From positions 1-38,659 of the forward strand of contig MHDO01000096.1 of NCBI GenBank assembly GCA_001805005.1: DNA of 38,659 bases. Reading direction: 5' to 3'. Under the pieces are notes generated by a model. That model saw nothing but the letters and a program-made list of their open reading frames with translations, was not told where the DNA came from and did not search any database. The position numbers were made by a program, and so were the translations under genes. Origin of the DNA: Nitrospinae bacterium RIFCSPLOWO2_12_39_16. Its GTDB lineage: Bacteria > Nitrospinota > Nitrospinia > UBA9942. Below, piece by piece: positions 14,982 through 23,019 of this stretch; position 1 is the stretch's first letter, and each line of letters starts with the position of its first letter.

Positions 14982-16345
14982 TAAAATCTAAAATCCGAAA
15001 TCCGAAATCCGAAATCCGAAATGCCTTAGTGGTTGGGCTTGCGAAGTCGGGTGTATCTGCCGCCAATCTTCTTCACAAATTAGGTGCAAATGTAACAGTT
15101 ACAGATGAAAAAGGGGAAGAGACATTATCAGATAATGTAAAGAAACTTGAAAAAGGCATCTCACTCAAACTTAACGGCCATGACAGTGTGAATATAAATG
15201 GAATTGACCTAACTATTATAAGTCCGGGTGTGCCGTGGGATTCCCCATTTTTAAACAAAATTAGAGAGAAGGGGATAAGAATAATGAGTGAGGTGGAGTT
15301 TGCATTTCAGCAACTTCAAGCTCCTTTTATTGCAATAACAGGGACAAATGGAAAGACAACTACAACGACTCTGACAGGCGAGATACTTAAGAGGGGCGGC
15401 AAAAAGGTATTTGTGGGGGGCAATATTGGCAATCCATTATGTGAGGAGGTTTTGAATGGAGGAAAGAGCGAATTAGTTTTATCGGAGATAAGCACATTTC
15501 AGATGGAAGGGAGTGAGACCTTTAAACCTTATATAAGTGCAATATTGAATATTACGCCCGATCATCTTGATAGGCATGAGAGTATGGATGAATACATAGA
15601 ATTGAAAAAGAGGGTATTTATAAATCAGGATGAAAATGATTATATGATTTTAAATTTAGATGATGAGATTACTGCAGGATTCTCAACAGAAGTGAGAGGG
15701 AAAAAGGTATTTTTCAGCAGGTTAAAAGAGGTGGAAAATGGGGCATTTGTAAGAGAGGATAAGATAATTTTCAAGAATGACGGTAGAGAAGAGACAGTTT
15801 GCTCTCTAAAGGACTTAAAACTGATAGGTGTGCATAATATAGAAAACACACTTGCATCTGTGGCAATAAGCGGGATATGCGGTATAAGCGGTAAAATAAT
15901 GAGAGATGTGATATCGGAATTTAAAGGGATAAAACACAGGATGGAACTGGTAAGGGAAATAAGAGGGATCAGGTTTATAAACGATTCCAAAGGGACAAAT
16001 GTAGGCGCCACAGTTAAATCACTCCAGAGTTTCAATGAGCCAATAATACTTATAGCAGGCGGTAAGGACAAGGGAAGCGATTATCTGCCTTTAAAGGGAC
16101 TTATAGAGGAGAGGGTAAAATTTCTTATATTGATTGGAGATGCAAAAAAGAAGATAGCAAAGAATCTGAATGGTTTTAAAAATAGGATCGAGGCAGACAC
16201 TCTTGAAAATGCTGTAAAAGAAGGATACAAAAGGGCTAAAAGTGGGGATATAGTCCTCCTCTCTCCTGCATGTGCCAGTTTTGATATGTTCAGGGACTAT
16301 GAGGACAGAGGGGAGCAGTTTGAGGAGATAGTAAACAGATTATAA
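14978..16345 (+). CDS. murD: UDP-MurNAc-L-alanine:D-glutamate ligase
   Basis: A 455-residue Mur ligase that adds D-Glu to UDP-MurNAc-L-Ala. ATP loop AITGTNGKTTTTTL is near residue 118; NITPDHLDRHESMDEY and FINDSKGTNVGATVKSL are family motifs, and the end LLSPACASFDMFRDYEDRGEQF is typical. The start at 14978 overlaps the mraY stop (ATGA). The first 22 residues are unusual: KIRNPKSEIRNPKSEIRN is written by four perfect TCCGAAA heptamers, directly before the conserved ALVVGLAKSGVSAANLL. A longer in-frame start inside mraY (14894) is unlikely because it gives no MurD-like sequence. Confidence 0.95.
   Translation: MIKSKIRNPKSEIRNALVVGLAKSGVSAANLLHKLGANVTVTDEKGEETLSDNVKKLEKGISLKLNGHDSVNINGIDLTIISPGVPWDSPFLNKIREKGIRIMSEVEFAFQQLQAPFIAITGTNGKTTTTTLTGEILKRGGKKVFVGGNIGNPLCEEVLNGGKSELVLSEISTFQMEGSETFKPYISAILNITPDHLDRHESMDEYIELKKRVFINQDENDYMILNLDDEITAGFSTEVRGKKVFFSRLKEVENGAFVREDKIIFKNDGREETVCSLKDLKLIGVHNIENTLASVAISGICGISGKIMRDVISEFKGIKHRMELVREIRGIRFINDSKGTNVGATVKSLQSFNEPIILIAGGKDKGSDYLPLKGLIEERVKFLILIGDAKKKIAKNLNGFKNRIEADTLENAVKEGYKRAKSGDIVLLSPACASFDMFRDYEDRGEQFEEIVNRL
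14994..15021. repeat. Four perfect TCCGAAA heptamers at the murD 5' end
   Basis: Exact tandem copies at 14994, 15001, 15008 and 15015, with degenerate flanking copies. They lie within codons 6-15 of murD; the 7-nt unit gives a 7-residue peptide period (IRNPKSE). Confidence 0.9.
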
Positions 16346-16354
16346 AACCTTTAG

Positions 16355-16447
16355 AACACGAATTGCACGAATATACGAATGGCACGAATAAAATTATCTA
16401 TTAGTAATAATTCGTATGATTCGTCCATTCGTGTCATTCGTGGTTAA
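16355..16447. repeat. ACGAAT-type palindromic element, murD-ftsW gap
   Basis: The left arm has four ACGAAT words (16355-16389); the right arm has ATTCGT words in inverse sense (16410-16446). The arms can pair over about 35 bp. Related elements lie at 20110 and 33586. Confidence 0.85.
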
Positions 16448-16458
16448 GTTTTGATTTT

Positions 16459-17553
16459 ATGCCAAAACAGAGAACATTTGACCCAATAATTTTAGTAAGT
16501 ACTATTGCCTTAATAGTAATAGGCATCGTTATGGTTTACAGCTCCAGCGCAGTGATAGCAATGCAGAGGTATCATGATCCGCAGTTTTTTCTGAAGCGTC
16601 ATTTAATGTGGCTGATACTTGGTTTAATTTCTATGGTGGCAGTGGCGAGGATAGATTATAGAAAAATTATTAAACTAACTTATCCATTACTTGTCTTTTC
16701 CATTGTTTTGCTGATTTTGGTTTTTATGCCATATTTCAGTAAAGAAGTTGGGGGTGCAAGGAGATGGCTCAGTTTCTGGGCTTTTTCGTTTCAGCCTGCA
16801 GAACTGGTAAAATTCTCAATGATATTATTTTTAACCTATTCTTTGGTTAAGAGAAAGGATTATCTGCAGGACTTTACATACGGCTATCTTCCGAATTTAG
16901 TAGTAATAGGCGTATTTTTTATATTGATTATTGTCCAGCCTGACCTCGGTAGTGTTGTGGTTATGTCAATTGTGGCATTTATACTCATGGCTGCTGCAGG
17001 TGTAAGGTTCTCATTTTTATTTTCTACGGTTTTGATGATGATTCCATTTCTATACATGGCGATATTCAGAGTTGGATATAGAAAGAAGAGGATTATGGCT
17101 TTCCTTGACCCATGGAACGACCCTCTGGGTACAGGCTTTCAGACAATTCAGTCTCTTTTGGCATTCGGGAGGGGAGGGGTTCTTGGTCTTGGGCTTGGTG
17201 AAGGGAAACAGAAGCTATTTTATCTCCCAGAGCCTCATACAGATTTTGTTTTTTCAGTGATTGGTGAAGAGCTTGGTTTTATAGGCATTTCAGCAGTGCT
17301 CTCTCTCTTTCTTATATTGATATGGAGAGGTATCAGGGTATCTCTTAGGTCCCCTGACCTTTATGGGACATATCTATCACTTGGGATTACACTTACAATA
17401 GGGATTCAGGCGGTTATAAATATGGGGATGGCGGCAGGACTTTTGCCAACAAAGGGATTGCCTCTGCCGTTTATCAGTGTAGGAGGATCATCACTCCTTA
17501 TTTCTATGGTAAGCATTGGTGTATTGTTAAATATATCGGAGCATTCAGCATGA
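16459..17553 (+). CDS. ftsW: Septal peptidoglycan polymerase FtsW (SEDS family)
   Basis: A 364-residue SEDS protein with about ten transmembrane helices. FtsW polymerises lipid II at the septum with FtsI. Signatures: VMVYSSSAVIA early, GGARRWLSFWAFSFQPAELVKF in the middle, IVQPDLGSVVVM, and GLLPTKGLPLPFISVGGSSL near the end. The ATG at 16459 follows the ACGAAT palindrome and a T-rich stretch without Shine-Dalgarno. The stop overlaps the murG start by four bases (ATGA). FtsW rather than RodA is chosen from the cluster position. Confidence 0.95.
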   Translation: MPKQRTFDPIILVSTIALIVIGIVMVYSSSAVIAMQRYHDPQFFLKRHLMWLILGLISMVAVARIDYRKIIKLTYPLLVFSIVLLILVFMPYFSKEVGGARRWLSFWAFSFQPAELVKFSMILFLTYSLVKRKDYLQDFTYGYLPNLVVIGVFFILIIVQPDLGSVVVMSIVAFILMAAAGVRFSFLFSTVLMMIPFLYMAIFRVGYRKKRIMAFLDPWNDPLGTGFQTIQSLLAFGRGGVLGLGLGEGKQKLFYLPEPHTDFVFSVIGEELGFIGISAVLSLFLILIWRGIRVSLRSPDLYGTYLSLGITLTIGIQAVINMGMAAGLLPTKGLPLPFISVGGSSLLISMVSIGVLLNISEHSA

Positions 17554-18770
17554 AAGTTTTAATTGCAGGCGGAGGAACTGGAGGGCATCTATTTCCTGGC
17601 ATAGCAATAGCAGAGGAATTCAAAAGGAGAGAAGATACATCCCAAATGCTATTTGTGGGGACTAAGAAGGGAATTGAAAGCAGTGTCATCCCAAATGAAG
17701 GATATGAAGTTAAATATATCTCATCAGAGGGTTTAAAGGGGAAAGGGATTTTTAAAAAAATGAAATCCTTTTGTAAGATACCCATTGGAATTATACAGTC
17801 TATTAAAATATTGAATAGCTTTAGACCTGATATTGTTATTGGAGTCGGGGGTTATGCCTCTGGACCTGTTGGTGCTGCATCACTCCTTCTTGGTTATCCC
17901 CTTGTCATACAGGAGCAGAATCTTTTTCCTGGATTTACAAACAGGATGCTTGGGAGATTTGCAAATTTGATATTTATATCCTTTGATGAAACAAGAAAGT
18001 TTTTTAGCGGGAGAAGGGTATGTTTGACAGGAAACCCAATAAGGAGGGGGATTGTTGAATGCGGAATGCGGAATGCGGAATTTAAATTACAATTCAGCAC
18101 TCCGAATTCCTCAATCTTCACGGATAAGTTTACTATATTAACTTTTGGTGGGAGTCAGGGGGCACATAGTATAAATAAGGCTATGGTTGATGGATTGAAA
18201 TATCTTACTAAATTTAAGGACTTAATTTTTATTATACATCAGACAGGGAAAACAGATTTTGAGTTTGTAAAGAAGGCTTATGACAAGATGGGTTTTGAAT
18301 CTGAGGTAGTTCCCTTTATTAATAATATGGCTGATTCATACAGGAAGGCAGACCTCGTTATATGCCGTGCCGGGGCAACTACTATATCAGAGATTACAGC
18401 ATGCGGTAAGGCAGCTATATTAATTCCATTTCCATTTGCTATTAACAGTCATCAGGATATGAACGCCGCTGTCTTAAAAGACCATGAAGCGGCAGAAATG
18501 ATTATAGAAAGGGATTTGAGTGGCGAAGTGCTGGCAAATAAGATTTTATTTCTCATGCAGAACAGGGCAAACCTTTTTAAAATGGAATACGAAAGCAGAA
18601 AGATGGGCAAACCAAATGCAGCAAAGGAGATAGTGGAATACTGCTATAAGTTAATAAAAAAAGGGGTTAAGGGGTCAAGTGATTTCACTCGAACCCACGA
18701 ATCCTCGAACCCTCTAATCCTGTTTTTATTATGTTCAGAAAAACAAGACACATACATTTTGTCGGCATAG
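17550..18770 (+). CDS. murG: Lipid II synthase, GlcNAc transferase MurG
   Basis: A 406-residue GT28 enzyme that adds GlcNAc to lipid I on the inner membrane face. Motifs: GGGTGGHLFPGIAIAEEF, VGVGGYASGPVGAASLLLGYPLVIQEQN, TFGGSQGAHSINKAM, and VICRAGATTISEITACGKAAILIPFP with HQDMNA. It is about 40 residues longer than usual for two visible reasons. A GCGGAAT heptamer element (18056-18120) writes ECGMRNAEFKLQFSTPNSSIFT into the linker between the two Rossmann domains. A second element (18661-18720) writes the tail GVKGSSDFTRTHESSNPLIL, and reading continues 40 bp into murC. The catalytic regions look intact. Start at 17550 with GGAG inside ftsW. Confidence 0.94.
   Translation: MKVLIAGGGTGGHLFPGIAIAEEFKRREDTSQMLFVGTKKGIESSVIPNEGYEVKYISSEGLKGKGIFKKMKSFCKIPIGIIQSIKILNSFRPDIVIGVGGYASGPVGAASLLLGYPLVIQEQNLFPGFTNRMLGRFANLIFISFDETRKFFSGRRVCLTGNPIRRGIVECGMRNAEFKLQFSTPNSSIFTDKFTILTFGGSQGAHSINKAMVDGLKYLTKFKDLIFIIHQTGKTDFEFVKKAYDKMGFESEVVPFINNMADSYRKADLVICRAGATTISEITACGKAAILIPFPFAINSHQDMNAAVLKDHEAAEMIIERDLSGEVLANKILFLMQNRANLFKMEYESRKMGKPNAAKEIVEYCYKLIKKGVKGSSDFTRTHESSNPLILFLLCSEKQDTYILSA
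18056..18120. repeat. In-frame palindromic word-repeat inside murG
   Basis: GCGGAAT three times (18061-18081), then AATTTAAATT, then inverse words (AATTCAGCACTCCGAATTCC). Fully open in the murG frame, in the interdomain linker. Confidence 0.8.
18661..18720. repeat. Palindromic word-repeat element at the murG-murC junction
   Basis: GGGGTTAAGGGGTCAAGTGA faces TCACTCGAACCCACG and further CGAATCC/CGAACCC words. It lies in the extended murG frame and ends about 10 bp before the murC ATG. Confidence 0.75.
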
Positions 18771-20101
18771 GCGGGTCAGGGATGAGCGGTATAGCCGAGG
18801 TGCTTTTAAATCTTGGCTATAAAGTCAGCGGCTCAGACCTCTCACAATCTGAGGCTGTCAAACGCCTTACAGGTATTGGTGCAGCTGTATTTATGGGGCA
18901 TAAGGCTTCCAATGTAAATGGTGCTGAAGTAGTTGTTGTTTCATCTGCAGTATCTCCTGACAATGAGGAGGTAGTGGTTGCAAAGAAAAAACTTATACCT
19001 GTAATACCAAGGGCAGAGATGCTGGCAGAGTTGATGAGGCTGAAATATAGTATTGCAGTGGCAGGTGCACACGGCAAGACTACTACTACATCTATGGTCT
19101 CATCAGTCCTCTATGCAGGAGGACTTGATCCAACAGTGGTTATAGGCGGAAGGGTGAATAGTATAGGCAGTGGTGCAAAACTTGGACAGGGTGATTTTCT
19201 TGTAGCAGAGGCGGATGAGAGTGACGGCTCCTTTTTAAAACTTACACCGACAATTGCAGTAGTTACAACAATAGATGCAGAGCACCTTGATCATTATGGC
19301 GATATGGAAGAAATCAAAAAGGCATTCTTAAAATTTATAAATAAGGTTCCATTTTATGGCTCGTCAGTCCTCTGCCTTGACCAGGAGCATATTCAGTCAA
19401 TTATTCCACATGTAGAGAAGCGATTCATTACTTATGGATTCAGTAGTCAGGCTGAATATAATGCAGGGAATATAAAATTTTCAGGCAGGACAACCATGTT
19501 TACCGCACTGAGAAGGCAGAAGATATTAGGTGAGATAAAACTTAATATTCCCGGGATGCATAATATATATAATTCTATGGCAGCCATTGCAGTCGGTCTT
19601 GAGCTGGACATGGATTTTGGTTCTATAAAAAGAGGACTGGAGGAGTTCAGTGGTGTCCAGAGGAGATTTCAGGTAAAAGGGGAGGCAGATGGTGTAATGG
19701 TAGTTGATGATTATGGCCATCATCCTGCTGAGATTAAGGCAACACTCAAGGCAGCAAGGGACGGGTGGAAAGATAAAAGACTGATAACTGTATTTCAGCC
19801 TCACCGTTATACAAGGACGAGAGACCTTCTTAAAGATTTTTATACTGCCTTTTATGACTCGGATTCATTGATTATAACTGATATATATCCTGCCGGTGAG
19901 AAGCCTATTGATGGGATAAATGCAAAGTTGATTTACGAAGGAGTGAGGGGGCATGGGCATAGGGATGTGGTTTTCATAGGAGATAAAGAGGAGATAGCTC
20001 CATATCTGTCAAAAAAGGTAAAAGAGGGGGATATAGTGATTACACTCGGTGCAGGAGATGTGTGGAAGATAGGAGAAGAGTTTCTTCATGGAAAATTATA
20101 A
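18731..20101 (+). CDS. murC: UDP-MurNAc:L-alanine ligase
   Basis: A 456-residue Mur ligase that adds the first L-Ala to UDP-MurNAc. N-terminal IHFVGIGGSGMSGIAEVLLNLGYKVSGSD is the MurC hallmark; ATP loop VAGAHGKTTTTSM is near residue 110; VAEADESDGSFLKL and DDYGHHPAEIKATL are also typical. The length is normal. The ATG at 18731 lies within the read-through end of murG, has no Shine-Dalgarno, and follows a word repeat and a T-run. It lies upstream of murB, with which it makes UDP-MurNAc-L-Ala. Confidence 0.96.
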   Translation: MFRKTRHIHFVGIGGSGMSGIAEVLLNLGYKVSGSDLSQSEAVKRLTGIGAAVFMGHKASNVNGAEVVVVSSAVSPDNEEVVVAKKKLIPVIPRAEMLAELMRLKYSIAVAGAHGKTTTTSMVSSVLYAGGLDPTVVIGGRVNSIGSGAKLGQGDFLVAEADESDGSFLKLTPTIAVVTTIDAEHLDHYGDMEEIKKAFLKFINKVPFYGSSVLCLDQEHIQSIIPHVEKRFITYGFSSQAEYNAGNIKFSGRTTMFTALRRQKILGEIKLNIPGMHNIYNSMAAIAVGLELDMDFGSIKRGLEEFSGVQRRFQVKGEADGVMVVDDYGHHPAEIKATLKAARDGWKDKRLITVFQPHRYTRTRDLLKDFYTAFYDSDSLIITDIYPAGEKPIDGINAKLIYEGVRGHGHRDVVFIGDKEEIAPYLSKKVKEGDIVITLGAGDVWKIGEEFLHGKL

Positions 20102-20109
20102 AAATTTCA

Positions 20110-20174
20110 GAACACGAATTGCATGAATGGACGAATGGAACGAATGAAAAATAAAATAAAAATTAAACGTGTTC
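20110..20174. repeat. ACGAAT-type element, murC-murB gap
   Basis: The left arm (AACACGAATTGCATGAAT then ACGAATGGAACGAATG) is clear. The inverse arm has decayed to CGTGTTC at 20168-20174. Confidence 0.7.
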
Positions 20175-20187
20175 AGGTTTTTGTTCA

Positions 20188-21138
20188 TTGAAAACTGAAA
20201 GATTAAAAATTATTTTTAAGGATGTGAGAGGTGAGAAGAAGTTTAATGAGCTAATGCGAAATTACACCTCGTTTCGTATCGGCGGAGATGCTGATTTATT
20301 AATTTTTCCTGAGAATATAGATGATTTAAAAAATGTTCTTTGTATATGCCATGATAAAAAAATACCATTATTTATCCTTGGTTTTGGAACAAATCTTCTG
20401 ATAAAGGACGGCGGTATAAGAGGGGTGGTTGTAAGTTTGAATGAAGGTTTCAATTATATTTCTGATTTAGGATTTCTGATTTCGGATTTTAAATTCCAAA
20501 TCCAAAATCCTAAATTCAAAATTATTAGGGCAGGTGCTGGCGCAGGTTTGCAGGTATTAGTCAACTTCGCCCTTAAGAATGAGTTAGCAGGAATGGAATT
20601 TGCGGTTGGAATACCGGGTTCTGTAGGTGGGGCTGTGATAATGAATGCCGGGATAAGGGATGGCGAGATGAAGGATATAGTTAAATCAGTAAAGATTATG
20701 ACAGATGATGGAGAGACAAAAGTTTTAAAGAATGAGGATATCGGCTTTTCATACAGGAATTCAGATTTTCCAGAAGGCTCGGTGGTATTGGAGACAGATA
20801 TTGTTTTAAAAAATGGAAATAGTAGAGATATAAAAAAAATGATGAAATTATTAATAGCTGATAGAAAATCAAAACAGCCCCTATCTTCATACTGTGCTGG
20901 TTCTGTATTTAAAAATCCTCCAAATGACTTTGCAGGGAGGCTCATAGAATTGGCAGGTCTTAAGGCTTTTAGCATTGGAGATGCGGCAGTATCAGAGGTT
21001 CATTCAAATTTTATAGTGAACAGAGGGAAGGCTGCTGCGAGCGATGTTTTAAGACTAATTGAGATTATAAAAGAGAGGGTTTTTACAAAGACAGGCATCT
21101 CATTAGAGGAAGAGATTAAGATTGTGGGAGAAGATTAG
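20188..21138 (+). CDS. murB: UDP-N-acetylenolpyruvoylglucosamine reductase
   Basis: A 316-residue flavoenzyme that reduces the enolpyruvyl group to give UDP-MurNAc. Motifs: NYTSFRIGGDADLLIFP, LGFGTNLLI, EFAVGIPGSVGGAVIMNAG, YRNSDFP, and AGSVFKNPPNDFAGRLIELAGLK with the expected catalytic serine. Between FNYI and IIRAGAG about 20 residues (SDLGFLISDFKFQIQNPKFK) are encoded by a palindromic word repeat; the family normally has a short turn here. The start is uncertain: the TTG at 20188 gives the best length but has no Shine-Dalgarno, and the next Met is residue 23, very close to the conserved NYTSFRIGG. The stop directly abuts ddl. Confidence 0.92.
   Translation: MKTERLKIIFKDVRGEKKFNELMRNYTSFRIGGDADLLIFPENIDDLKNVLCICHDKKIPLFILGFGTNLLIKDGGIRGVVVSLNEGFNYISDLGFLISDFKFQIQNPKFKIIRAGAGAGLQVLVNFALKNELAGMEFAVGIPGSVGGAVIMNAGIRDGEMKDIVKSVKIMTDDGETKVLKNEDIGFSYRNSDFPEGSVVLETDIVLKNGNSRDIKKMMKLLIADRKSKQPLSSYCAGSVFKNPPNDFAGRLIELAGLKAFSIGDAAVSEVHSNFIVNRGKAAASDVLRLIEIIKERVFTKTGISLEEEIKIVGED
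20458..20522. repeat. In-frame palindromic word-repeat inside murB
   Basis: TCTGATTTAGGATT and TCTGATTTCGGATT are followed by AAATTCCAAATCC and AAAATCCTAAATTC in inverse sense. Both arms are translated as a loop in the FAD-binding domain. Confidence 0.8.
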
Positions 21139-22053
21139 ATGGATTTAAAAGATAAGAAGATTGGTGTCCTCATGGGTGGCATGTCTTCTGAGAGGGAAAT
21201 ATCACTTAAGACCGGCACGGCTATTTGTAATGCTTTGAAAGAGACTGGATACAATGTTGTGTCCATTGATGTGGGAAAGGATATTGCCAAAAAGATAGCT
21301 GATGAAAAGATAGATGTTGCATTTATTGCCCTTCATGGCAAATATGGTGAAGATGGAACTGTGCAGGGCATACTGGAAATAATGGGAATCCCCTATACAG
21401 GTTCAGGTGTTCTTGGAAGTGCTGTCTCAATGAATAAGGTTATATCAAAAGAGCTCTTTGAAAGGCATGGGATTCCAACACCAACCTATGAAGTTATATA
21501 TAAGAAGGATTACAGAAAAGGGCATAAATTTATGACAGGCTTTCCTCTTATAGTTAAGCCTGCCAATGGAGGGTCCACAATAGGAGTTAATGTCGTAGAT
21601 AACATCGGCATCCTTGATTCGGCAATATATGATGCCTTTAAGTTTGATGATTATATTCTGATTGAGAAATTTATAGATGGAATAGTTCTTACTGCCGGGG
21701 TATTGGAGGATATGGCATTGCCTGTAATTGAGGTCTGTCCCAAAAAAGGTTTTTATGATTATGAGTCAAAATATACACCAGGCATGACAGAGTATTTTAT
21801 TCCAGCGAGGATTGATAAAAAAAAAACAGAAGAGTGCCAGAAACTTGCACTCAAGTGTCATAAAGTTCTGAGATGTAGGGGAATTACGAGAACAGACATG
21901 ATTATGGATAAGGGACAGAATATTTTTGTATTGGAAATAAATACGATACCAGGGATGACAGCTACTTCTCTCATTCCAATGGCGGCAAGGGCAGCAGGGA
22001 TAGAATTTAAAGCTCTTTTAATTAAGGCACTGGAGATGGCAGTAAGGGTATGA
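21139..22053 (+). CDS. ddl: D-alanine:D-alanine ligase
   Basis: A 304-residue ATP-grasp enzyme that makes D-Ala-D-Ala for MurF. Motifs: GVLMGGMSSEREISLKTG at the N-terminus, FIALHGKYGEDGTVQGILEIMGIPYTGSGVLGSAVSMNK, PLIVKPANGGSTIGV, and VLEINTIPGMTATSLIPMAARAAG at the C-terminus. The ATG follows the murB stop without a gap and has GGGAGA upstream inside murB. The stop overlaps ftsQ by four bases. Length and context are normal. Confidence 0.97.
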   Translation: MDLKDKKIGVLMGGMSSEREISLKTGTAICNALKETGYNVVSIDVGKDIAKKIADEKIDVAFIALHGKYGEDGTVQGILEIMGIPYTGSGVLGSAVSMNKVISKELFERHGIPTPTYEVIYKKDYRKGHKFMTGFPLIVKPANGGSTIGVNVVDNIGILDSAIYDAFKFDDYILIEKFIDGIVLTAGVLEDMALPVIEVCPKKGFYDYESKYTPGMTEYFIPARIDKKKTEECQKLALKCHKVLRCRGITRTDMIMDKGQNIFVLEINTIPGMTATSLIPMAARAAGIEFKALLIKALEMAVRV

Positions 22054-22937
22054 GAACTTCAACATTTGTAAAAATTAAATCATACAGGGGGACATATACG
22101 GGTGCAGGTGCTGTTATCGCGAGAAGGAAAAAGATACAGCGTATAAAATCTGCAGCATTATCACTGTTCAGATGGGCAACTTTTTTATCGTTTGGTTGTT
22201 TTATTGTAGTGGGAGGGTATAGGGGTTACAGATATGTAATGGCGTCACCTTATTTTGATATTTCGGATATAACAATTGATGGGAATATAAATTTTAAGAG
22301 AGATGATATACTCTCAGTAGCCGATATAGAGATTGGTCAAAATATATTTTCAGTTAATATAGGGGAGGTTTATAAAAGGATTAAAGGTAATCCGTGGATA
22401 AAGGATGTATCAGTAAAAAAGGAGATGCCTGATAGGTTAAAAATAAAGATAAATGAGAGAGAACCTGTGGCAGTTTTAAAATCAAATGAGCTCTATCTGA
22501 TAGACGATGAGGGTGTGGTGTTGGCAAAACCGAATGGAGAGTCAGACATGAGTTTTCCGGTAATTGTTAAGCTAATGGATTTAAAATATGAGATAGGTGA
22601 TAGGGTAAATTCTGAAGATGTCTTCAATGGCATAAATATATGGGAGAGGCTGAAAGGGGTTAAATTAAATATTGGAGAATCACCTTTGGAAGACAACATA
22701 ACCACAATTGAACCCCTTGGTTATGATAAAGCTAAAATAAATTTAAGAAATACAAACAGCTATATTGTTATCAATGGTGAAGATACTAATAAAAAATTTC
22801 AGCATCTTCAGGTGGTGATGAATTTACTAAATGAAAATACCCCCTTATTAAAAGGGAAGAAGACAGGGGAGATGATGGAATTAGACTATATAGATTTATC
22901 ATTTAGGGATAAAGTAATTGTTAAATACAGAGATTGA
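22050..22937 (+). CDS. ftsQ: Cell division protein FtsQ
   Basis: A 295-residue bitopic protein: basic cytoplasmic N-terminus (IARRKKIQRIKS), one transmembrane helix (about 40-58), then a POTRA domain (PYFDISDITIDGNINFKRDDILSVADIEIGQNIF) and the FtsQ beta domain (WIKDVSVKKEMPDRLKIKINEREPVAVLK). FtsQ recruits FtsL/FtsB to the septum. It starts in an ATGA overlap with ddl and has AAGGG upstream. Its stop lies in the first word of the repeat before ftsA. Confidence 0.92.
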   Translation: MRTSTFVKIKSYRGTYTGAGAVIARRKKIQRIKSAALSLFRWATFLSFGCFIVVGGYRGYRYVMASPYFDISDITIDGNINFKRDDILSVADIEIGQNIFSVNIGEVYKRIKGNPWIKDVSVKKEMPDRLKIKINEREPVAVLKSNELYLIDDEGVVLAKPNGESDMSFPVIVKLMDLKYEIGDRVNSEDVFNGINIWERLKGVKLNIGESPLEDNITTIEPLGYDKAKINLRNTNSYIVINGEDTNKKFQHLQVVMNLLNENTPLLKGKKTGEMMELDYIDLSFRDKVIVKYRD

Positions 22938-23003
22938 AGATTGACTATTGAAGATTGAGAAATCTTTATTAATATTCAATTTTAAATATTCAATATTCAA
23001 TTA
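22931..23003. repeat. Palindromic word-repeat element, ftsQ-ftsA gap
   Basis: GATTGAAGATTGACTATTGAAGATTGAG followed by inverse words (AATATTCAAT, AATATTCAATATTCAATT). It covers the ftsQ stop and ends 3 bp before the strong ftsA ribosome binding site. Confidence 0.75.
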
Positions 23004-23019
23004 GAAAGGAGGTGAGAAA

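Noticed and set aside
14994..15021. Tandem repeats as a CRISPR array
   Set aside because: The unit is 7 bp with no spacers, it is translated as part of murD, and there are no cas genes in the window.
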